A stretch of 64,000 nucleotides of DNA, taken from the NCBI GenBank assembly GCA_016182845.1, contig JACPFT010000001.1:1-64000 (forward strand), written 5' to 3'. The notes under the pieces are model-generated. The model searched no databases. It was not told the DNA's origin and saw only the letters and a program-made list of their open reading frames with translations. The number at the start of each line of letters is the position of its first letter. The first letter of the stretch is position 1. The translations under genes were made by a program, and so were the position numbers. Shown piece by piece: positions 20,415 to 29,873 of this stretch. This DNA comes from Gammaproteobacteria bacterium (GTDB lineage: Bacteria; Pseudomonadota; Gammaproteobacteria; Enterobacterales; Permianibacteraceae).

Positions 20415-21602
20415 ATGAAACTCCTGAACCTGTCCCTCTGCCTCGCTCTGGCCTTGACGGGCAGTCTGGCGCCGGCTCCGGTTGCGGCCGAGTCGAGCTT
20501 CGAAGTGGGCGCCAGCTTCGCCAATGGCGATCTGCGCAGCTTCTACCTGGGCGTGGGCAATTACTACGGTTATGAGCCGGCCTATGTCGAGCGCCTGCAC
20601 GTCCATTACCACCTCCCCTATGACGATATCCCGGTCGTGCTCTATTACGCCGACCTCCTGGATCTCGACCCCCTCGTCGTCCTGCGCTTGCGCCTGCGCG
20701 GCTGGTCCTGGGTGGACATCGGCTGGCATTACCACCTGAGTCCGGTCGTGTTTTATTACCCGGTGCAATTCCACCACCACCACCACCACTGGCATCCGAT
20801 CCGCTACTACTACGAACACCCCCGGGAACATTGGCACAAGCTGCGCCTCAGCGACCGCGAGGTCGTGGAGCTGGTGAACCTGCGCTATGTGTCCGAGCAC
20901 TACGCCTATGCGCCCGAGCGCGTCCTGGAGCAGCGGCGCCTGGGCCGTCCCTATCGCGACATCGGCCGTTCCGCCCTGCATGAGCGGGGCGAGGGCCAGG
21001 GCCGCTTCGAACCCCGCGCACTGCGCCAAGCGTCGGCCTTGCCGACAGGGGAAGGCCGGACCCGGTCCAGACATGAACGCCGCGTTGACCCGGCCCCGGA
21101 ACGTGACGCCATAACGACACGGGATGAACGCCGGGAGACTGGAGCCGCTCATGAGCAGCCCCAGGAACGGCGTTGGTCTACGGCGGCGCCAGAGCGTCGG
21201 CGAGAGCAGGAACGCCGAGATCATGAACCGCGAGATCATGAATTAGCCCGTCCCCGGGAAATCCGGGAAGAACGGCGTGGGGCCGGGTCAAGGCCGGAAT
21301 TGGCTAGGGCGACCGAGCCGTTGCGGCAGCGGGAGAGCCATAGGGAGCGGGAAAGCCGCAGGGAGCGGGCATTTGACGACCGCGAACGGCAAGGGCTCAG
21401 GTCGGAACCGGCGGCTGAGCGGCCTCGGCAGCGGGAAAGCCTAAGAGAACGGCCATCCTTCGACCGCGAACCGCAACGGGAGGCTCGCCCTGAGCGCCGT
21501 GCCCGGGACGTCGAGCCGAGGGCCGAGCGCCGCGAGCGCCAGCTGGAGCGCGTCGATCGGCGCGATTCCGCCCACCAGCGGGGACACCGCGAGCCGCATT
21601 AA
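20415..21602 (+). CDS. Exported protein with an Arg/Glu-rich C-terminal half
   Basis: A 395-residue protein. GGGAGATG precedes the ATG, and a signal peptide follows (MKLLNLSLCLALALTG...VAAES). Residues 30-190 form an aromatic- and His-rich region with YYGYEPAYVERLHVHYH, a run of six His then WHP, and short LSDREVVELVNLRYVSEHY segments that look helical. From about 195 to the end the sequence is low-complexity, dominated by Arg and Glu (ERRREQERRDHEPRDHE). The frame is open far upstream but only this start has a leader. No known family recognised. The convergent mtaD gene shares bases of its stop codon. Confidence 0.75.
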   Translation: MKLLNLSLCLALALTGSLAPAPVAAESSFEVGASFANGDLRSFYLGVGNYYGYEPAYVERLHVHYHLPYDDIPVVLYYADLLDLDPLVVLRLRLRGWSWVDIGWHYHLSPVVFYYPVQFHHHHHHWHPIRYYYEHPREHWHKLRLSDREVVELVNLRYVSEHYAYAPERVLEQRRLGRPYRDIGRSALHERGEGQGRFEPRALRQASALPTGEGRTRSRHERRVDPAPERDAITTRDERRETGAAHEQPQERRWSTAAPERRREQERRDHEPRDHELARPREIREERRGAGSRPELARATEPLRQRESHRERESRRERAFDDRERQGLRSEPAAERPRQRESLRERPSFDREPQREARPERRARDVEPRAERRERQLERVDRRDSAHQRGHREPH

Positions 21603-22912
21603 CCGGCGATTCGTTCGCGCCAGGCTTTCGCCTGGGCCACGAGGGTCGCCTCGTCCAAGCTGGTGAGCTGGCGTTGCTTCATTAAGCGGCGCCCGGCCAC
21701 CCAGACGTCCTCGATCTGCGAGCGGCTGGCGGCATAGACGATTTGCGAAATCGGCTCGTAGAGCGGCTGGGTTTCCAGCTGGTCCAGGTTGATGGCGATG
21801 GCGTCGAAGGCCTTGCCGGGGACCAGGGAGCCGCATTCGCTTTCCAGTCCCAGGGCCTTGGCGCCATTCAGCGTCGCCATGGTCAGGACCCGGGCCGCCG
21901 GCAGGGCCGCCGCGTCGCCGGCCACGGCCTTGGCCACGAGGGCGGCGGTGCGCAGCTCGCCCAGCATGTCCAGATCGTTGTTGCTGGCCGCGCCGTCCGT
22001 GCCCAGGGCCACGTTCACCCCCGCCTGCATGAGTTTGGCTACCGGACAGAAGCCCGAGGCGAGTTTCAGGTTCGATTCGGGGCAGTGCACCACGTGCACG
22101 CCGTGCTTCGCCACGAGGGCGATGTCGTGTTCGTCCAGGGCGGTCATATGCACGGCCGTCAGGCGCGGGCTCAGGAGTCCCAAGCCGTCCAGGCGCGCCA
22201 GGGGACGCTGGCCGCGCTGGCCGACGGCATCGTCCACCTCGCCTTGAGTCTCATGGATGTGCATCTGGATGGGCAGATCCAGTTCCTCGGCATAGCTCAC
22301 CACCTTGCTCAAGGCCTCGTCGCTCACGGTATAGGGCGCGTGGGGGGAGAGGCTCAGGCCGATCAGCGGGTGGTGTTTGTAGCGGTCGTTGAACTCCACG
22401 GCATGGCGGAAGTGGGAGGCCTGGTCCGGGCTGCCGGGCACCGGGAAGTCGATAACCACCTGGCCGAGCAGGGCGCGCATGCCGGCCTGGGCGACGGCCT
22501 GGGCGGCTGCGTCGGCATGGAAATACATGTCGTGGAAGCAGGTCGTCCCCGAGCGCAACATCTCGGCCATGGCGAGCGTCGTGCCCTCGCGCACGAACTC
22601 CGCGTTCACATGCCGCGCCTCGGCTGGCCAGATATGGTTCTGCAGCCAGTCCATCAGGGACTTGTCGTCGGCCAGGCCCCGGAACAGGCTCATGGCGGCA
22701 TGGGTGTGGGCATTGACGAAGCCGGGCAGGACGGCGTGGTGCTCGTAATGGATTTCGTGTTCGGCCTTGTAGTGCGCCGCGGCTTCGGCCGAGGGCAGGA
22801 TCGCGAGAATGCGCCCCTTGTGGATGGCCAGGGCTTGGTGCTCCAGCACCAGGCCTTCCGGTTCCACCGGGATCAGCCAGCGGGCATGGACCAGGAGATC
22901 GACCGCGTGCAT
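21599..22912 (-). CDS. mtaD: 5-methylthioadenosine/S-adenosylhomocysteine deaminase
   Basis: An amidohydrolase-superfamily enzyme of 437 residues (TRZ/ATZ type). Metal-binding HTH lies in FVNAHTHAAMS (about residue 70), further ligands in MHIHETQGE and in the later GTDGAASNND. It converts methylthioadenosine to methylthioinosine or SAH to S-inosylhomocysteine (family activity). It stands divergent to mtnA, whose product acts later in methylthioadenosine salvage, which supports the assignment. Confidence 0.9.
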   Translation of the reverse strand: MHAVDLLVHARWLIPVEPEGLVLEHQALAIHKGRILAILPSAEAAAHYKAEHEIHYEHHAVLPGFVNAHTHAAMSLFRGLADDKSLMDWLQNHIWPAEARHVNAEFVREGTTLAMAEMLRSGTTCFHDMYFHADAAAQAVAQAGMRALLGQVVIDFPVPGSPDQASHFRHAVEFNDRYKHHPLIGLSLSPHAPYTVSDEALSKVVSYAEELDLPIQMHIHETQGEVDDAVGQRGQRPLARLDGLGLLSPRLTAVHMTALDEHDIALVAKHGVHVVHCPESNLKLASGFCPVAKLMQAGVNVALGTDGAASNNDLDMLGELRTAALVAKAVAGDAAALPAARVLTMATLNGAKALGLESECGSLVPGKAFDAIAINLDQLETQPLYEPISQIVYAASRSQIEDVWVAGRRLMKQRQLTSLDEATLVAQAKAWRERIAG

Positions 22913-22949
22913 AGCGCTTCCTTCTTCTTTATTCGGCGATGCCGGGCAG

Positions 22950-22955
22950 TATAAT
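22950..22955 (+). promoter_or_regulatory. Candidate -10 box for mtnA
   Basis: GGGCAGTATAATCGCC contains a perfect TATAAT, 89 bp before the mtnA start in the divergent mtaD-mtnA region. The same bases read on the other strand give TATACT, so a bidirectional promoter is possible. No good -35. Confidence 0.4.
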
Positions 22956-22989
22956 CGCCGGCTTGTGAATCTGGCAGTCGTTTGGTCTT

Positions 22990-23040
22990 TCCCTCCCCCC
23001 CTGGCGGGGGAGGGTGGCGCGTAGCGCCGGGAGAGGGGGA
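22990..23040. repeat. Short repeat supplying the mtnA ribosome binding site
   Basis: CCCTCCCCCC-CTGGCGGGGGAGGG followed by TGGCGCGTAGCGCCGGGAGAGG. The same repeat family occurs at 48500-48549. The closing GGGAGAGGGGGA lies directly before the mtnA ATG at 23044 and is its only Shine-Dalgarno-like sequence. Confidence 0.7.
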
Positions 23041-23043
23041 AGT

Positions 23044-24069
23044 ATGACCATGGCGGAATTCGGTATCGAGGCCCTGCGTTGGCGGGATGGCGTGCTGGAG
23101 CTGATCGATCAGCGGGTGCTTCCTCATGAAGAACGCTATCTCGCCTGCCGCACGGCCGGCGAAGTGGCTCAGGCCATCCGCGACATGGTGGTGCGCGGCG
23201 CGCCGGCCATAGGCATCGCCGCCGCCTATGGCGTGGCCCTGGCGGCGCTGGCGAAGGGCAGGGCCGATGCCGATGTCCTGGCCGCAGACCTGCGGTGCCT
23301 AGCCGAATCCCGGCCCACGGCGGTCAATTTGTTCTGGGCCTTGGACAAGATGAAGGCGCGCATGGCCGAGGCCGGCTGCACGCCCGCCGATCTGCTGGCC
23401 CTCGCCGCGCAGATCCACGCCGATGACATCCGCATGAACCAGGCCATGGGCGAGCTGGGCGCGGCGCTGATCGATGGGCCCTGCGAGCTCTACACCCATT
23501 GCAATACCGGTGCCCTGGCCACCGGCGGCTGGGGCACGGCCCTGGGCGTCATCCGCAGCGCCCATGCTGAAGGCAAGGTCCTGCGCGTCACCGCCGGCGA
23601 GACCCGGCCCTGGTTGCAGGGCGCTCGCCTCACCGCCTGGGAGCTGCAGCGGGACGGCATCCCGGCGCGTCTGGCCTGCGAGGGCGCGGCGGGGTCCATC
23701 CTGCGCGAGGGGGCCGTGCGCTGGGTCATCGTCGGCGCCGACCGCATCACCGCCAACGGCGATACCGCCAACAAGATCGGTACCTACAACCTGGCGGTCC
23801 TGGCCCGGCACCACGGGGTCAAGTTCATGGTGGTGGCGCCCAGTTCCACCATCGACATGGCCATGGAAAGCGGCGAGCTGATCCCCATCGAGGAGCGGCC
23901 CCAGCACGAGGTCACCACCCTTAAGGGCCTGGCCATCGCCCCGGAGGGCTTCGCGGCGGCCAACCCCAGCTTCGACGTGACCCCGGCGGAGCTCATCGAC
24001 GCCATCGTCACCGAGCGGGGCGTGGTGCTCAAGCCGGATGCGGAGAAGATGCGGGCGCTGATGGGCTAG
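23044..24069 (+). CDS. mtnA: Methylthioribose-1-phosphate isomerase MtnA
   Basis: Cytoplasmic isomerase of 341 residues turning 5-methylthioribose-1-phosphate into the ribulose form in methionine salvage. The catalytic Cys is in [12 protein letters not shown], the catalytic Asp in [18 protein letters not shown], and the early [13 protein letters not shown] is conserved. The frame is open 10 codons upstream, but ATG 23044 is preceded by GGGAGAGGGGG. Its TAG stop lies within the terminal repeat of the element at 24068-24210. Confidence 0.95.
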   Translation: MTMAEFGIEALRWRDGVLELIDQRVLPHEERYLACRTAGEVAQAIRDMVVRGAPAIGIAAAYGVALAALAKGRADADVLAADLRCLAESRPTAVNLFWALDKMKARMAEAGCTPADLLALAAQIHADDIRMNQAMGELGAALIDGPCELYTHCNTGALATGGWGTALGVIRSAHAEGKVLRVTAGETRPWLQGARLTAWELQRDGIPARLACEGAAGSILREGAVRWVIVGADRITANGDTANKIGTYNLAVLARHHGVKFMVVAPSSTIDMAMESGELIPIEERPQHEVTTLKGLAIAPEGFAAANPSFDVTPAELIDAIVTERGVVLKPDAEKMRALMG

Positions 24070-24210
24070 AACCTGTTCACGAGCTCGCTGAAGGGCGTAT
24101 CGCGGCGTTAAAACCGGGATAAAAATGCTCACATACTCCGTGTATGCTCCGCTTTTTATCCCGGTTTTGCCTTGCGCTCCATCCCTTGATCGAGCTCGTG
24201 AACAGGTTCT
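24068..24210. repeat. MITE-like hairpin element
   Basis: A 143-bp element bounded by perfect 20-bp inverted repeats: AGAACCTGTTCACGAGCTCG at 24068-24087 and its complement at 24191-24210. A second inner pair, AAAACCGGGATAAAAA and its complement, brackets a centre with ACATACTCCGTGTAT. The whole can fold into one long hairpin. It overlaps the last two bases of the mtnA stop codon and lies between mtnA and the gyrA promoter. It codes for nothing. Confidence 0.8.
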
Positions 24211-24256
24211 GAGACTCATCGCGGCTGAATTGGGCCCCCCGAAACAGCGGCTTTTG

Positions 24257-24265
24257 TGCTAGAAT
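24257..24265 (+). promoter_or_regulatory. Extended -10 promoter of gyrA
   Basis: TTTTGTGCTAGAATCG gives TGC-TAGAAT, an extended -10 element 66 bp upstream of the gyrA ATG. It lies just past the MITE-like element and has no clear -35, which extended -10 promoters can do without. Confidence 0.5.
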
Positions 24266-24330
24266 CGCCCGCTTCGCCGCACCTCGGGCGCTTATTTGTA
24301 AGCATAAGAAATACAAGGATTTTTTGATTC

Positions 24331-26949
24331 ATGGGTGAGCTTGCCAAAGAGATCCTGCCCGTCAATATCGAAGACGAGCTGAAGAACTCCTACCTCGACT
24401 ACGCCATGTCGGTCATCGTCGGGCGTGCCCTGCCGGACGTGCGCGATGGCCTGAAGCCCGTGCACCGGCGCGTGCTCTACGCCATGAACGTGCTCGGCAA
24501 CGACTTCAACAAGCCCTACAAGAAGTCGGCCCGCGTGGTCGGCGACGTCATCGGTAAGTACCACCCTCACGGCGACACCGCCGTGTACGACACCATCGTG
24601 CGCATGGCCCAGCCGTTCTCGCTGCGCTACATGCTGGTGGACGGCCAGGGCAACTTCGGTTCCGTGGACGGCGACGCTCCGGCCGCCATGCGTTACACCG
24701 AAATCCGCATGTCCAAGATCGCCCATGACCTGATGGCGGATCTGGACAAGGAAACCGTCGACTTCGTGCCCAACTACGACGGCACGGAGTCCGAGCCCTC
24801 GGTGATGCCGACGCGCATCCCGAACCTGCTGGTGAACGGCTCCTCGGGCATCGCCGTGGGCATGGCGACCAATATCCCGCCGCATAATCTCAACGAGATC
24901 GTCGACGCCTGTCTCGCCATCGTCGACAACCCGGAGCTCTCCTTCGAGCAGCTCCTGGAGATCGTGCCCGGCCCGGATTTCCCCACCGCCGCCATCATCA
25001 ACGGCCGCGCCGGCATCCTCGACGCCTACCGCACGGGCCGCGGCAAGATCTACATCCGCGCCCGCCATCACATCGAGACCGACGAGAAGTCCGGCAAGGA
25101 CAGCATCATCATCGATGAACTGCCCTACCAGGTGAACAAGGCGCGCCTCATCGAGAAGATCGCCGAACTGGTCAAGGACAAGGTCGTCGAGGGCATCACC
25201 GCCCTGCGCGACGAGTCCGACAAGGACGGCATGCGCATGGTCATCGAGCTGCGCCGCGGCGAGATCGCCGAGGTCACGCTCAACAAGCTGTTCACCCACA
25301 CCCAGCTGCAGACCGTGTTCGGCATCAATATGGTCGCCCTGGTGGACGGCCAGCCGCGCACCCTGGCCCTGCGCGAGTGCCTGGACGCCTTCATCCGTCA
25401 CCGCCGCGAAGTGGTGACGCGCCGGACGGTGTACGAGCTGCGCAAGGCCCGCGAGAAGGCCCATATCCTCGAAGGCCTGGCGGTCGCCCTGGCCAATATC
25501 GACCCGATCATCGCCCTGATCAAGGCCTCCGGCAGCCCCGCCGAAGCCAAGGAACAGTTGCTGAGCCGTTCCTGGTCCTCGGGCACGGTGCTGCAGATGC
25601 TGGAGCGCGCCGGTGCCATCGACTCTCGCCCGGAAGATCTGGAAGAGCAGTTCGGCCTGCGCGACGGCCAGTATTACCTGAGCCCCGCCCAGGCCCAGGC
25701 CATCCTGGACCTGCGCCTGAACAAGCTGACCGGCCTGGAACACGAAAAGATCCTGGCCGAGTACCAGGAACTGCTGAAGCTCATCGGCGAACTGCTGTTC
25801 ATCCTGGCGAGCCCGGAACGCCTGATGGAAGTCATCCGCGAGGAACTGGTCAAGGTCAAGGACGAGTACGGCGACAAGCGCCGCACCGAGATCCAGGCCA
25901 GCCAGGACGACATCTCCCTGGAAGACCTGATCGCCGAGGAGAACGTGGTGGTCACGCTCTCCCACAAGGGCTATGCCAAATACCAGCCCCTGACCGAGTA
26001 CCAGGCACAGCGCCGTGGCGGGCGCGGCAAGGCCGCCGCCAAGGTCAAGGACGAGGACTATGTGGATCAGCTGCTGATCGCCAGCACCCACGACACCCTC
26101 ATGCTGTTCAGCTCGCGCGGCCGCGTCTACTGGCTCAAGGCCTACCAGCTGCCGCTGGGTAGCCGCACCGCCGCTGGCCGGCCCATCGTCAACATGCTGC
26201 CCCTGGAAGAGAACGAGCGCATTACCGCGATCCTGCCCATACGCGAGTATGAGGAAGGCAAGTTCATCCTCATGGCGACCCGCGAGGGCACGGTCAAGAA
26301 GACCGAGCTGACCCAGTATGCCCGCCAGCGTTCCACCGGCCTCATCGCCGTGGCCCTGGACGAGGGCGACGAGCTGATCTCCGTGGCCGTCACCGACGGC
26401 ACCAAGGACGTCATGCTGTTCACCGATGGCGGTAAGGTCAACCGCTTCCACGAGGAGCAGGTCCGCACCACCGGCCGCGATACCCGTGGCGTGCGCGGCA
26501 TCACGCTGAATGACGAGCAGAAGCTCATCAGCATGATCATCCCCGAGGACAACTGCGCGATCCTCACCGCCACCGAGAACGGCTATGGCAAGCGCACCGC
26601 CGTCGAGGAATACCCCGGCCACAACCGTGGTGGCCAGGGCGTGATCTCCATCCAGACCACGGATCGCAACGGCAAGGTCGTGGGCGCCATCGTCGTGCAC
26701 GAGGGCGAGCAGATCATGCTGATCTCCGACCAGGGCACCCTGGTGCGCACCCGCGTCGACGAGGTGTCCGTCCTGTCGCGCAACACCCAGGGCGTGACCC
26801 TGATCCGCCTGGCCGAGGACGAGCACCTGGCCGGCATCCAGCGCATCATGGACCTCGGCGACGAGGAGGACGACGCTGGCGATGAATCCGAAAATGGCGA
26901 GAGTGGCGAAGAAGCCGCCGCCGGTAACGAATCCCCAACTCAAGAGTGA
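24331..26949 (+). CDS. gyrA: DNA gyrase subunit A
   Basis: The breakage-reunion subunit of gyrase, 872 residues, acting with GyrB to introduce negative supercoils. The catalytic Tyr is Tyr122 in AAMRYTEIR. The quinolone-determining region reads [11 protein letters not shown] with Thr83 and Asp87, as in wild-type Pseudomonas. The C-terminal beta-pinwheel contains QRRGGRGK, a match to the GyrA box that separates gyrase from topoisomerase IV, and the end is acidic ([13 protein letters not shown]). First gene of the conserved block with serC, hisC, aroA, cmk and rpsA. Confidence 0.98.
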   Translation: MGELAKEILPVNIEDELKNSYLDYAMSVIVGRALPDVRDGLKPVHRRVLYAMNVLGNDFNKPYKKSARVVGDVIGKYHPHGDTAVYDTIVRMAQPFSLRYMLVDGQGNFGSVDGDAPAAMRYTEIRMSKIAHDLMADLDKETVDFVPNYDGTESEPSVMPTRIPNLLVNGSSGIAVGMATNIPPHNLNEIVDACLAIVDNPELSFEQLLEIVPGPDFPTAAIINGRAGILDAYRTGRGKIYIRARHHIETDEKSGKDSIIIDELPYQVNKARLIEKIAELVKDKVVEGITALRDESDKDGMRMVIELRRGEIAEVTLNKLFTHTQLQTVFGINMVALVDGQPRTLALRECLDAFIRHRREVVTRRTVYELRKAREKAHILEGLAVALANIDPIIALIKASGSPAEAKEQLLSRSWSSGTVLQMLERAGAIDSRPEDLEEQFGLRDGQYYLSPAQAQAILDLRLNKLTGLEHEKILAEYQELLKLIGELLFILASPERLMEVIREELVKVKDEYGDKRRTEIQASQDDISLEDLIAEENVVVTLSHKGYAKYQPLTEYQAQRRGGRGKAAAKVKDEDYVDQLLIASTHDTLMLFSSRGRVYWLKAYQLPLGSRTAAGRPIVNMLPLEENERITAILPIREYEEGKFILMATREGTVKKTELTQYARQRSTGLIAVALDEGDELISVAVTDGTKDVMLFTDGGKVNRFHEEQVRTTGRDTRGVRGITLNDEQKLISMIIPEDNCAILTATENGYGKRTAVEEYPGHNRGGQGVISIQTTDRNGKVVGAIVVHEGEQIMLISDQGTLVRTRVDEVSVLSRNTQGVTLIRLAEDEHLAGIQRIMDLGDEEDDAGDESENGESGEEAAAGNESPTQE

Positions 26950-26960
26950 GACTGAAAACC

Positions 26961-27305
26961 ATGGCCCGTTATAACCGCAGCCGCCGCCTCGACAAGAAAC
27001 TGCGCGTCGGCGAATTCACCGAATACGGCTTCAAGCTGGGCTTCAGCCTGAACTCCGGCCTGGACGACGCCGCTCAGAACGCCTTCTTCGACGCCTTCAT
27101 GGGCGAAGGCCTGGAGCAGAAGGGCCTGGCCTTCTTCGGCTTCGACGACAATGCCGGCAATATCGAGGGTTTCGTGACCCTCTCCAAGCGCGGCTCGGTC
27201 GGCGCCGAGCAGCGCGATGCCTTCGAAGCCTGGCTGAAGGCGCGCGGCGAAGTGTCCCAGGTGAGCGTCGGCGAGCTGAAGGACGCCAACGAAGCCTGGG
27301 CTTGA
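26961..27305 (+). CDS. YggL-family 50S ribosome-associated protein
   Basis: A 114-residue protein matching the YggL/DUF469 family: basic start MARYNRSRRLDKKLRVGEFTEYGFKL, then a compact domain with acidic surface and GLAFFGFDDN. YggL has been found bound to the 50S subunit (family knowledge). The ATG at 26961 is 11 bp after the gyrA stop, so it is probably co-transcribed with gyrA. Confidence 0.8.
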   Translation: MARYNRSRRLDKKLRVGEFTEYGFKLGFSLNSGLDDAAQNAFFDAFMGEGLEQKGLAFFGFDDNAGNIEGFVTLSKRGSVGAEQRDAFEAWLKARGEVSQVSVGELKDANEAWA

Positions 27306-27358
27306 GCTCGACCGAATCCATATAGGGAGGAGGGTAGAGCGAGCCTCCACCCTCTCCC

Positions 27359-27411
27359 GTAGGTCCGACTTCAGTCGGACTCCGCAAGCGTCCCGCTGAA
27401 GCGGGACCTAC
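27359..27411. repeat. REP doublet supplying the serC ribosome binding site
   Basis: GTAGGTCCGACTTCAGTCGGAC (27359-27380) and GTCCCGCTGAAGCGGGACCTAC (27390-27411; both 22 bp, first unit reads GTAGGTCC-GACTTCAG-TCGGAC), tails outward. The right tail continues as CTACGGGAG, and this GGGAG is the only Shine-Dalgarno-like sequence before serC. Confidence 0.75.
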
Positions 27412-27422
27412 GGGAGCACATG

Positions 27423-28508
27423 ATGCGTAACTACAATTTCTGCTCCGGCCCGGCCGCCTTGCCGGAACCGGTCCTGCGCCAGGCCCAGGAAGAGCTGCTG
27501 GACTGGCGGGGCATGGGCGCCTCGGTGATGGAAGTGAGCCACCGCTCCGCCGAGTTCGATGCCGTGGCCAAACAGGCCGAGGCCGACTTACGCGAGCTGA
27601 TGGCCATACCGGCGAACTACAAGGTCCTGTTCCTGCACGGCGGCGCGTCGCATCAGTTCGGCATGGTGCCCCTGAACCTGCTGGGCGGCGCCAAGACCTC
27701 CTGCGACATCCTCGATACTGGCATCTGGTCTGAAAAGGCCGTGGCCGAGGCCAAGCGTTACGGCGGCGTCAATACAGTCAAGGCGCTGGTGCAACGCGAT
27801 GGCCTGTTCGCGATCTCCGAGCCGGCCAGCTGGAAGCTCGATTCGAATGCGGCCTATGTGCATTACACGCCCAACGAGACCATCGGCGGCGTGGAATACC
27901 ATTTCATCCCGGAAACCGGCGGCGTGCCCCTGGTGGCCGACATGTCCTCCAATATTCTTTCCCGGCCTATCGATATCGAGAAATTCGGTTTGATCTACGC
28001 CGGCGCCCAGAAGAATATCGGTCCTTCCGGCCTGACCGTGGTGGTCGTGCGCGAGGACTTGCTGGATCAGGCGCTGCCCTTCATTCCCAGCATGTACCGC
28101 TACAAGACCCATGCGGAACACGGCTCCCTGGTGAACACGGCGCCGACTTTCGCCTGGTATCTGGCGGGCCTGGTGTTCCAGTGGCTGAAGGCGGAAGGCG
28201 GCGTCGCGGCCCTGGGCGAGCGCAATGCCCGCAAGGCGCAGAAGCTCTACGACTACATCGACGCCAGCGGTTTCTACAGCAACCCGATCCATCCGAGTTG
28301 CCGCTCGCGCATGAACATCCCGTTCCGCCTGGCCGACGAGAGCCTGAACAAGGCCTTCCTGGTCGAGTCCGAAGCGGCGGGCCTCATGGCCCTGGCCGGC
28401 CACCGCTCCGTGGGCGGCATGCGCGCCAGCATCTACAACGCCATGCCGGAAGCGGGCGTGGATGCCCTAATCGACTTCATGCGCGAGTTCGCGCGCGTGA
28501 ACGGCTGA
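27423..28508 (+). CDS. serC: Phosphoserine aminotransferase SerC
   Basis: PLP enzyme of 361 residues for serine synthesis, also used in pyridoxal phosphate synthesis. It opens MRNYNFCSGPAALPEPVL, has GGASHQF for phosphate binding, the PLP Lys in AGAQKNIGPSG, and ends GGMRASIYNAMP. Two adjacent ATGs exist (27420 and 27423); the second is better spaced from GGGAG. In Pseudomonas pheA follows; here it does not. Confidence 0.96.
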   Translation: MRNYNFCSGPAALPEPVLRQAQEELLDWRGMGASVMEVSHRSAEFDAVAKQAEADLRELMAIPANYKVLFLHGGASHQFGMVPLNLLGGAKTSCDILDTGIWSEKAVAEAKRYGGVNTVKALVQRDGLFAISEPASWKLDSNAAYVHYTPNETIGGVEYHFIPETGGVPLVADMSSNILSRPIDIEKFGLIYAGAQKNIGPSGLTVVVVREDLLDQALPFIPSMYRYKTHAEHGSLVNTAPTFAWYLAGLVFQWLKAEGGVAALGERNARKAQKLYDYIDASGFYSNPIHPSCRSRMNIPFRLADESLNKAFLVESEAAGLMALAGHRSVGGMRASIYNAMPEAGVDALIDFMREFARVNG

Positions 28509-28519
28509 GATACTTGGCT

Positions 28520-28578
28520 GTAGGTCCCGCTACAGCGGGACATCGCGCCTGAGTGAGTCCGGCTGAAGCCGGACCTAC
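28520..28578. repeat. REP doublet between serC and hisC
   Basis: Unit one (28520-28541) is built on GTCCCGCTACAGCGGGAC and unit two (28557-28578) on GTCCGGCTGAAGCCGGAC, with CTAC tails outward. It begins 12 bp after the serC stop, in the place where related genomes carry pheA. Confidence 0.8.
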
Positions 28579-28672
28579 GAAGGCGCGACGCGCATTCAAA
28601 ATTTCTTACGTTTTTCCCCGTGTTCTTTGCGGCCTTCGTGATTATGCTTGCTCGCCTCCAAAGGAGCCCATC

Positions 28673-29776
28673 GTGACCATCGACTTCCAGTCCCTCGCCA
28701 ATCCGGGTGTGCGCACCCTGCACCCCTATGTCCCGGGCAAGCCCATCTCCGAGCTGGAGCGGGAATTGGGCATCACCAACATCGTCAAGCTGGCCAGCAA
28801 CGAGAACCCGCTAGGCATCTCGCCCAAGGCCAAGGCCGCCATCGAGGCCGAACTCAAGGACGTGACGCTCTATCCGGATGCCAACGGCTATTACCTGAAA
28901 GAGGCCTATGCCAGGAAGTTCGGCCTGGAAATCAACCAGCTGACCCTGGGCAACGGCTCCAACGACGTGCTCGATCTGGCCATTCGCGCCTATGTGGCCC
29001 CGGGCGAGGAAGTGGTGTGCAGCCAGTACTGCTTCGTGGCCTTCCCGATTTCCGCCCAGGCCCAGGGCGCGGTCATCAAGACCGTCCCGGCCAAGAGCGA
29101 TTACGGGCACGATCTGGACGCCATGGCCGCCGCCATCGGCCCCAAGACCAAGCTGGTCTACGTGGTGAACCCGAATAATCCGACCGGCAACTGGCTGAAA
29201 GAAGACGAGCTCAAGGCCTTCCTGGCCAAAGTCCCGGCCAATGTCCTGGTGGTCTACGACGAGGCCTATTTCGAATACGCCCACGGCACGCCCGGCTATC
29301 CAAACGCTTTCGCCTGGCTCAAGGACTACCCGAACCTCATCGTCCTGCGCACTTTCTCCAAGGCCTATGGCCTGGCGGCGCTGCGCGTCGGCTTCGCGAT
29401 CTCCCATGCCGATTGCGCCGGTTACCTGAATCGCGTGCGCCAGCCCTTCAACGTCAACTCCCTGGCCCTCGCGGCCGGCGTGGCGGTGATCGGCGACGAC
29501 GATTACATCGCGCGCTCGGTGGCCAACAACACGGCGGGCATGCGCCAGATCTCGGCGGCGCTGGAGGCCCTGGGCCTGCCCTATATTCCGTCCCTGGGCA
29601 ACTTCGTGTGCTTCGACTGCCAGCGCGAGGCGCGGCCTATTTACGAAGCCCTGTTGCGCGAAGGCGTGATCGTGCGGCCGCTGGCCAATTACGGCCTGAC
29701 CCATCACCTACGCGTGTCCATCGGCACCGAGGCGGAAAACCAGCGCTTTATCGAGGCGCTGAAGAAGGTTTATTGA
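28673..29776 (+). CDS. hisC: Histidinol-phosphate/aromatic aminotransferase HisC
   Basis: Class I/II PLP aminotransferase of 367 residues. The GTG start at 28673 is chosen because AAAGGAGCCC stands 3-8 bases before it and because the protein then begins with the family sequence (TIDFQSLANPGVRTLHPYVPG). SNENPLG at about 42, NPNNPTG at about 166 and the PLP Lys230 in RTFSKAYGLAALRVG are intact. Its place between serC and aroA matches hisC2 of Pseudomonas, so phenylalanine/tyrosine synthesis is at least as likely as histidine synthesis. Confidence 0.93.
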   Translation: MTIDFQSLANPGVRTLHPYVPGKPISELERELGITNIVKLASNENPLGISPKAKAAIEAELKDVTLYPDANGYYLKEAYARKFGLEINQLTLGNGSNDVLDLAIRAYVAPGEEVVCSQYCFVAFPISAQAQGAVIKTVPAKSDYGHDLDAMAAAIGPKTKLVYVVNPNNPTGNWLKEDELKAFLAKVPANVLVVYDEAYFEYAHGTPGYPNAFAWLKDYPNLIVLRTFSKAYGLAALRVGFAISHADCAGYLNRVRQPFNVNSLALAAGVAVIGDDDYIARSVANNTAGMRQISAALEALGLPYIPSLGNFVCFDCQREARPIYEALLREGVIVRPLANYGLTHHLRVSIGTEAENQRFIEALKKVY

Positions 29777-29783
29777 GGTCGCA

Positions 29784-29855
29784 CCGTTCGTGTTTCGACA
29801 GGCTCAACACGAACGGAAATTCCCTGGAGCCGTTCGTCCTGAGCCTGTCGAAGGA
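29784..29855. repeat. Inverted pair of CCGTTCGT...TTCGACAGG repeats
   Basis: A unit starting CCGTTCGTG and containing TTCGACAGGCTCA (29784-29816) faces an inverted unit CCGTTCGTCCTGAGCCTGTC that ends at 29855. Same family as 10347-10440. It fills most of the gap between hisC and aroA. Confidence 0.7.
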
Positions 29856-29873
29856 TGAACAGCGAGTGAGCTG

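Noticed and set aside
20760..20810. Six consecutive His codons as an engineered tag
   Set aside because: They lie inside a natural His/Tyr-rich domain with mixed flanking sequence (FHHHHHHWHP) in a chromosomal gene; nothing suggests vector DNA.
24292..26943. 883-codon open frame antisense to gyrA
   Set aside because: It mirrors gyrA exactly and has the low-complexity Ala/Asp/Val/Gly composition typical of the antisense frame of a GC-rich gene; no ribosome binding site or domain.
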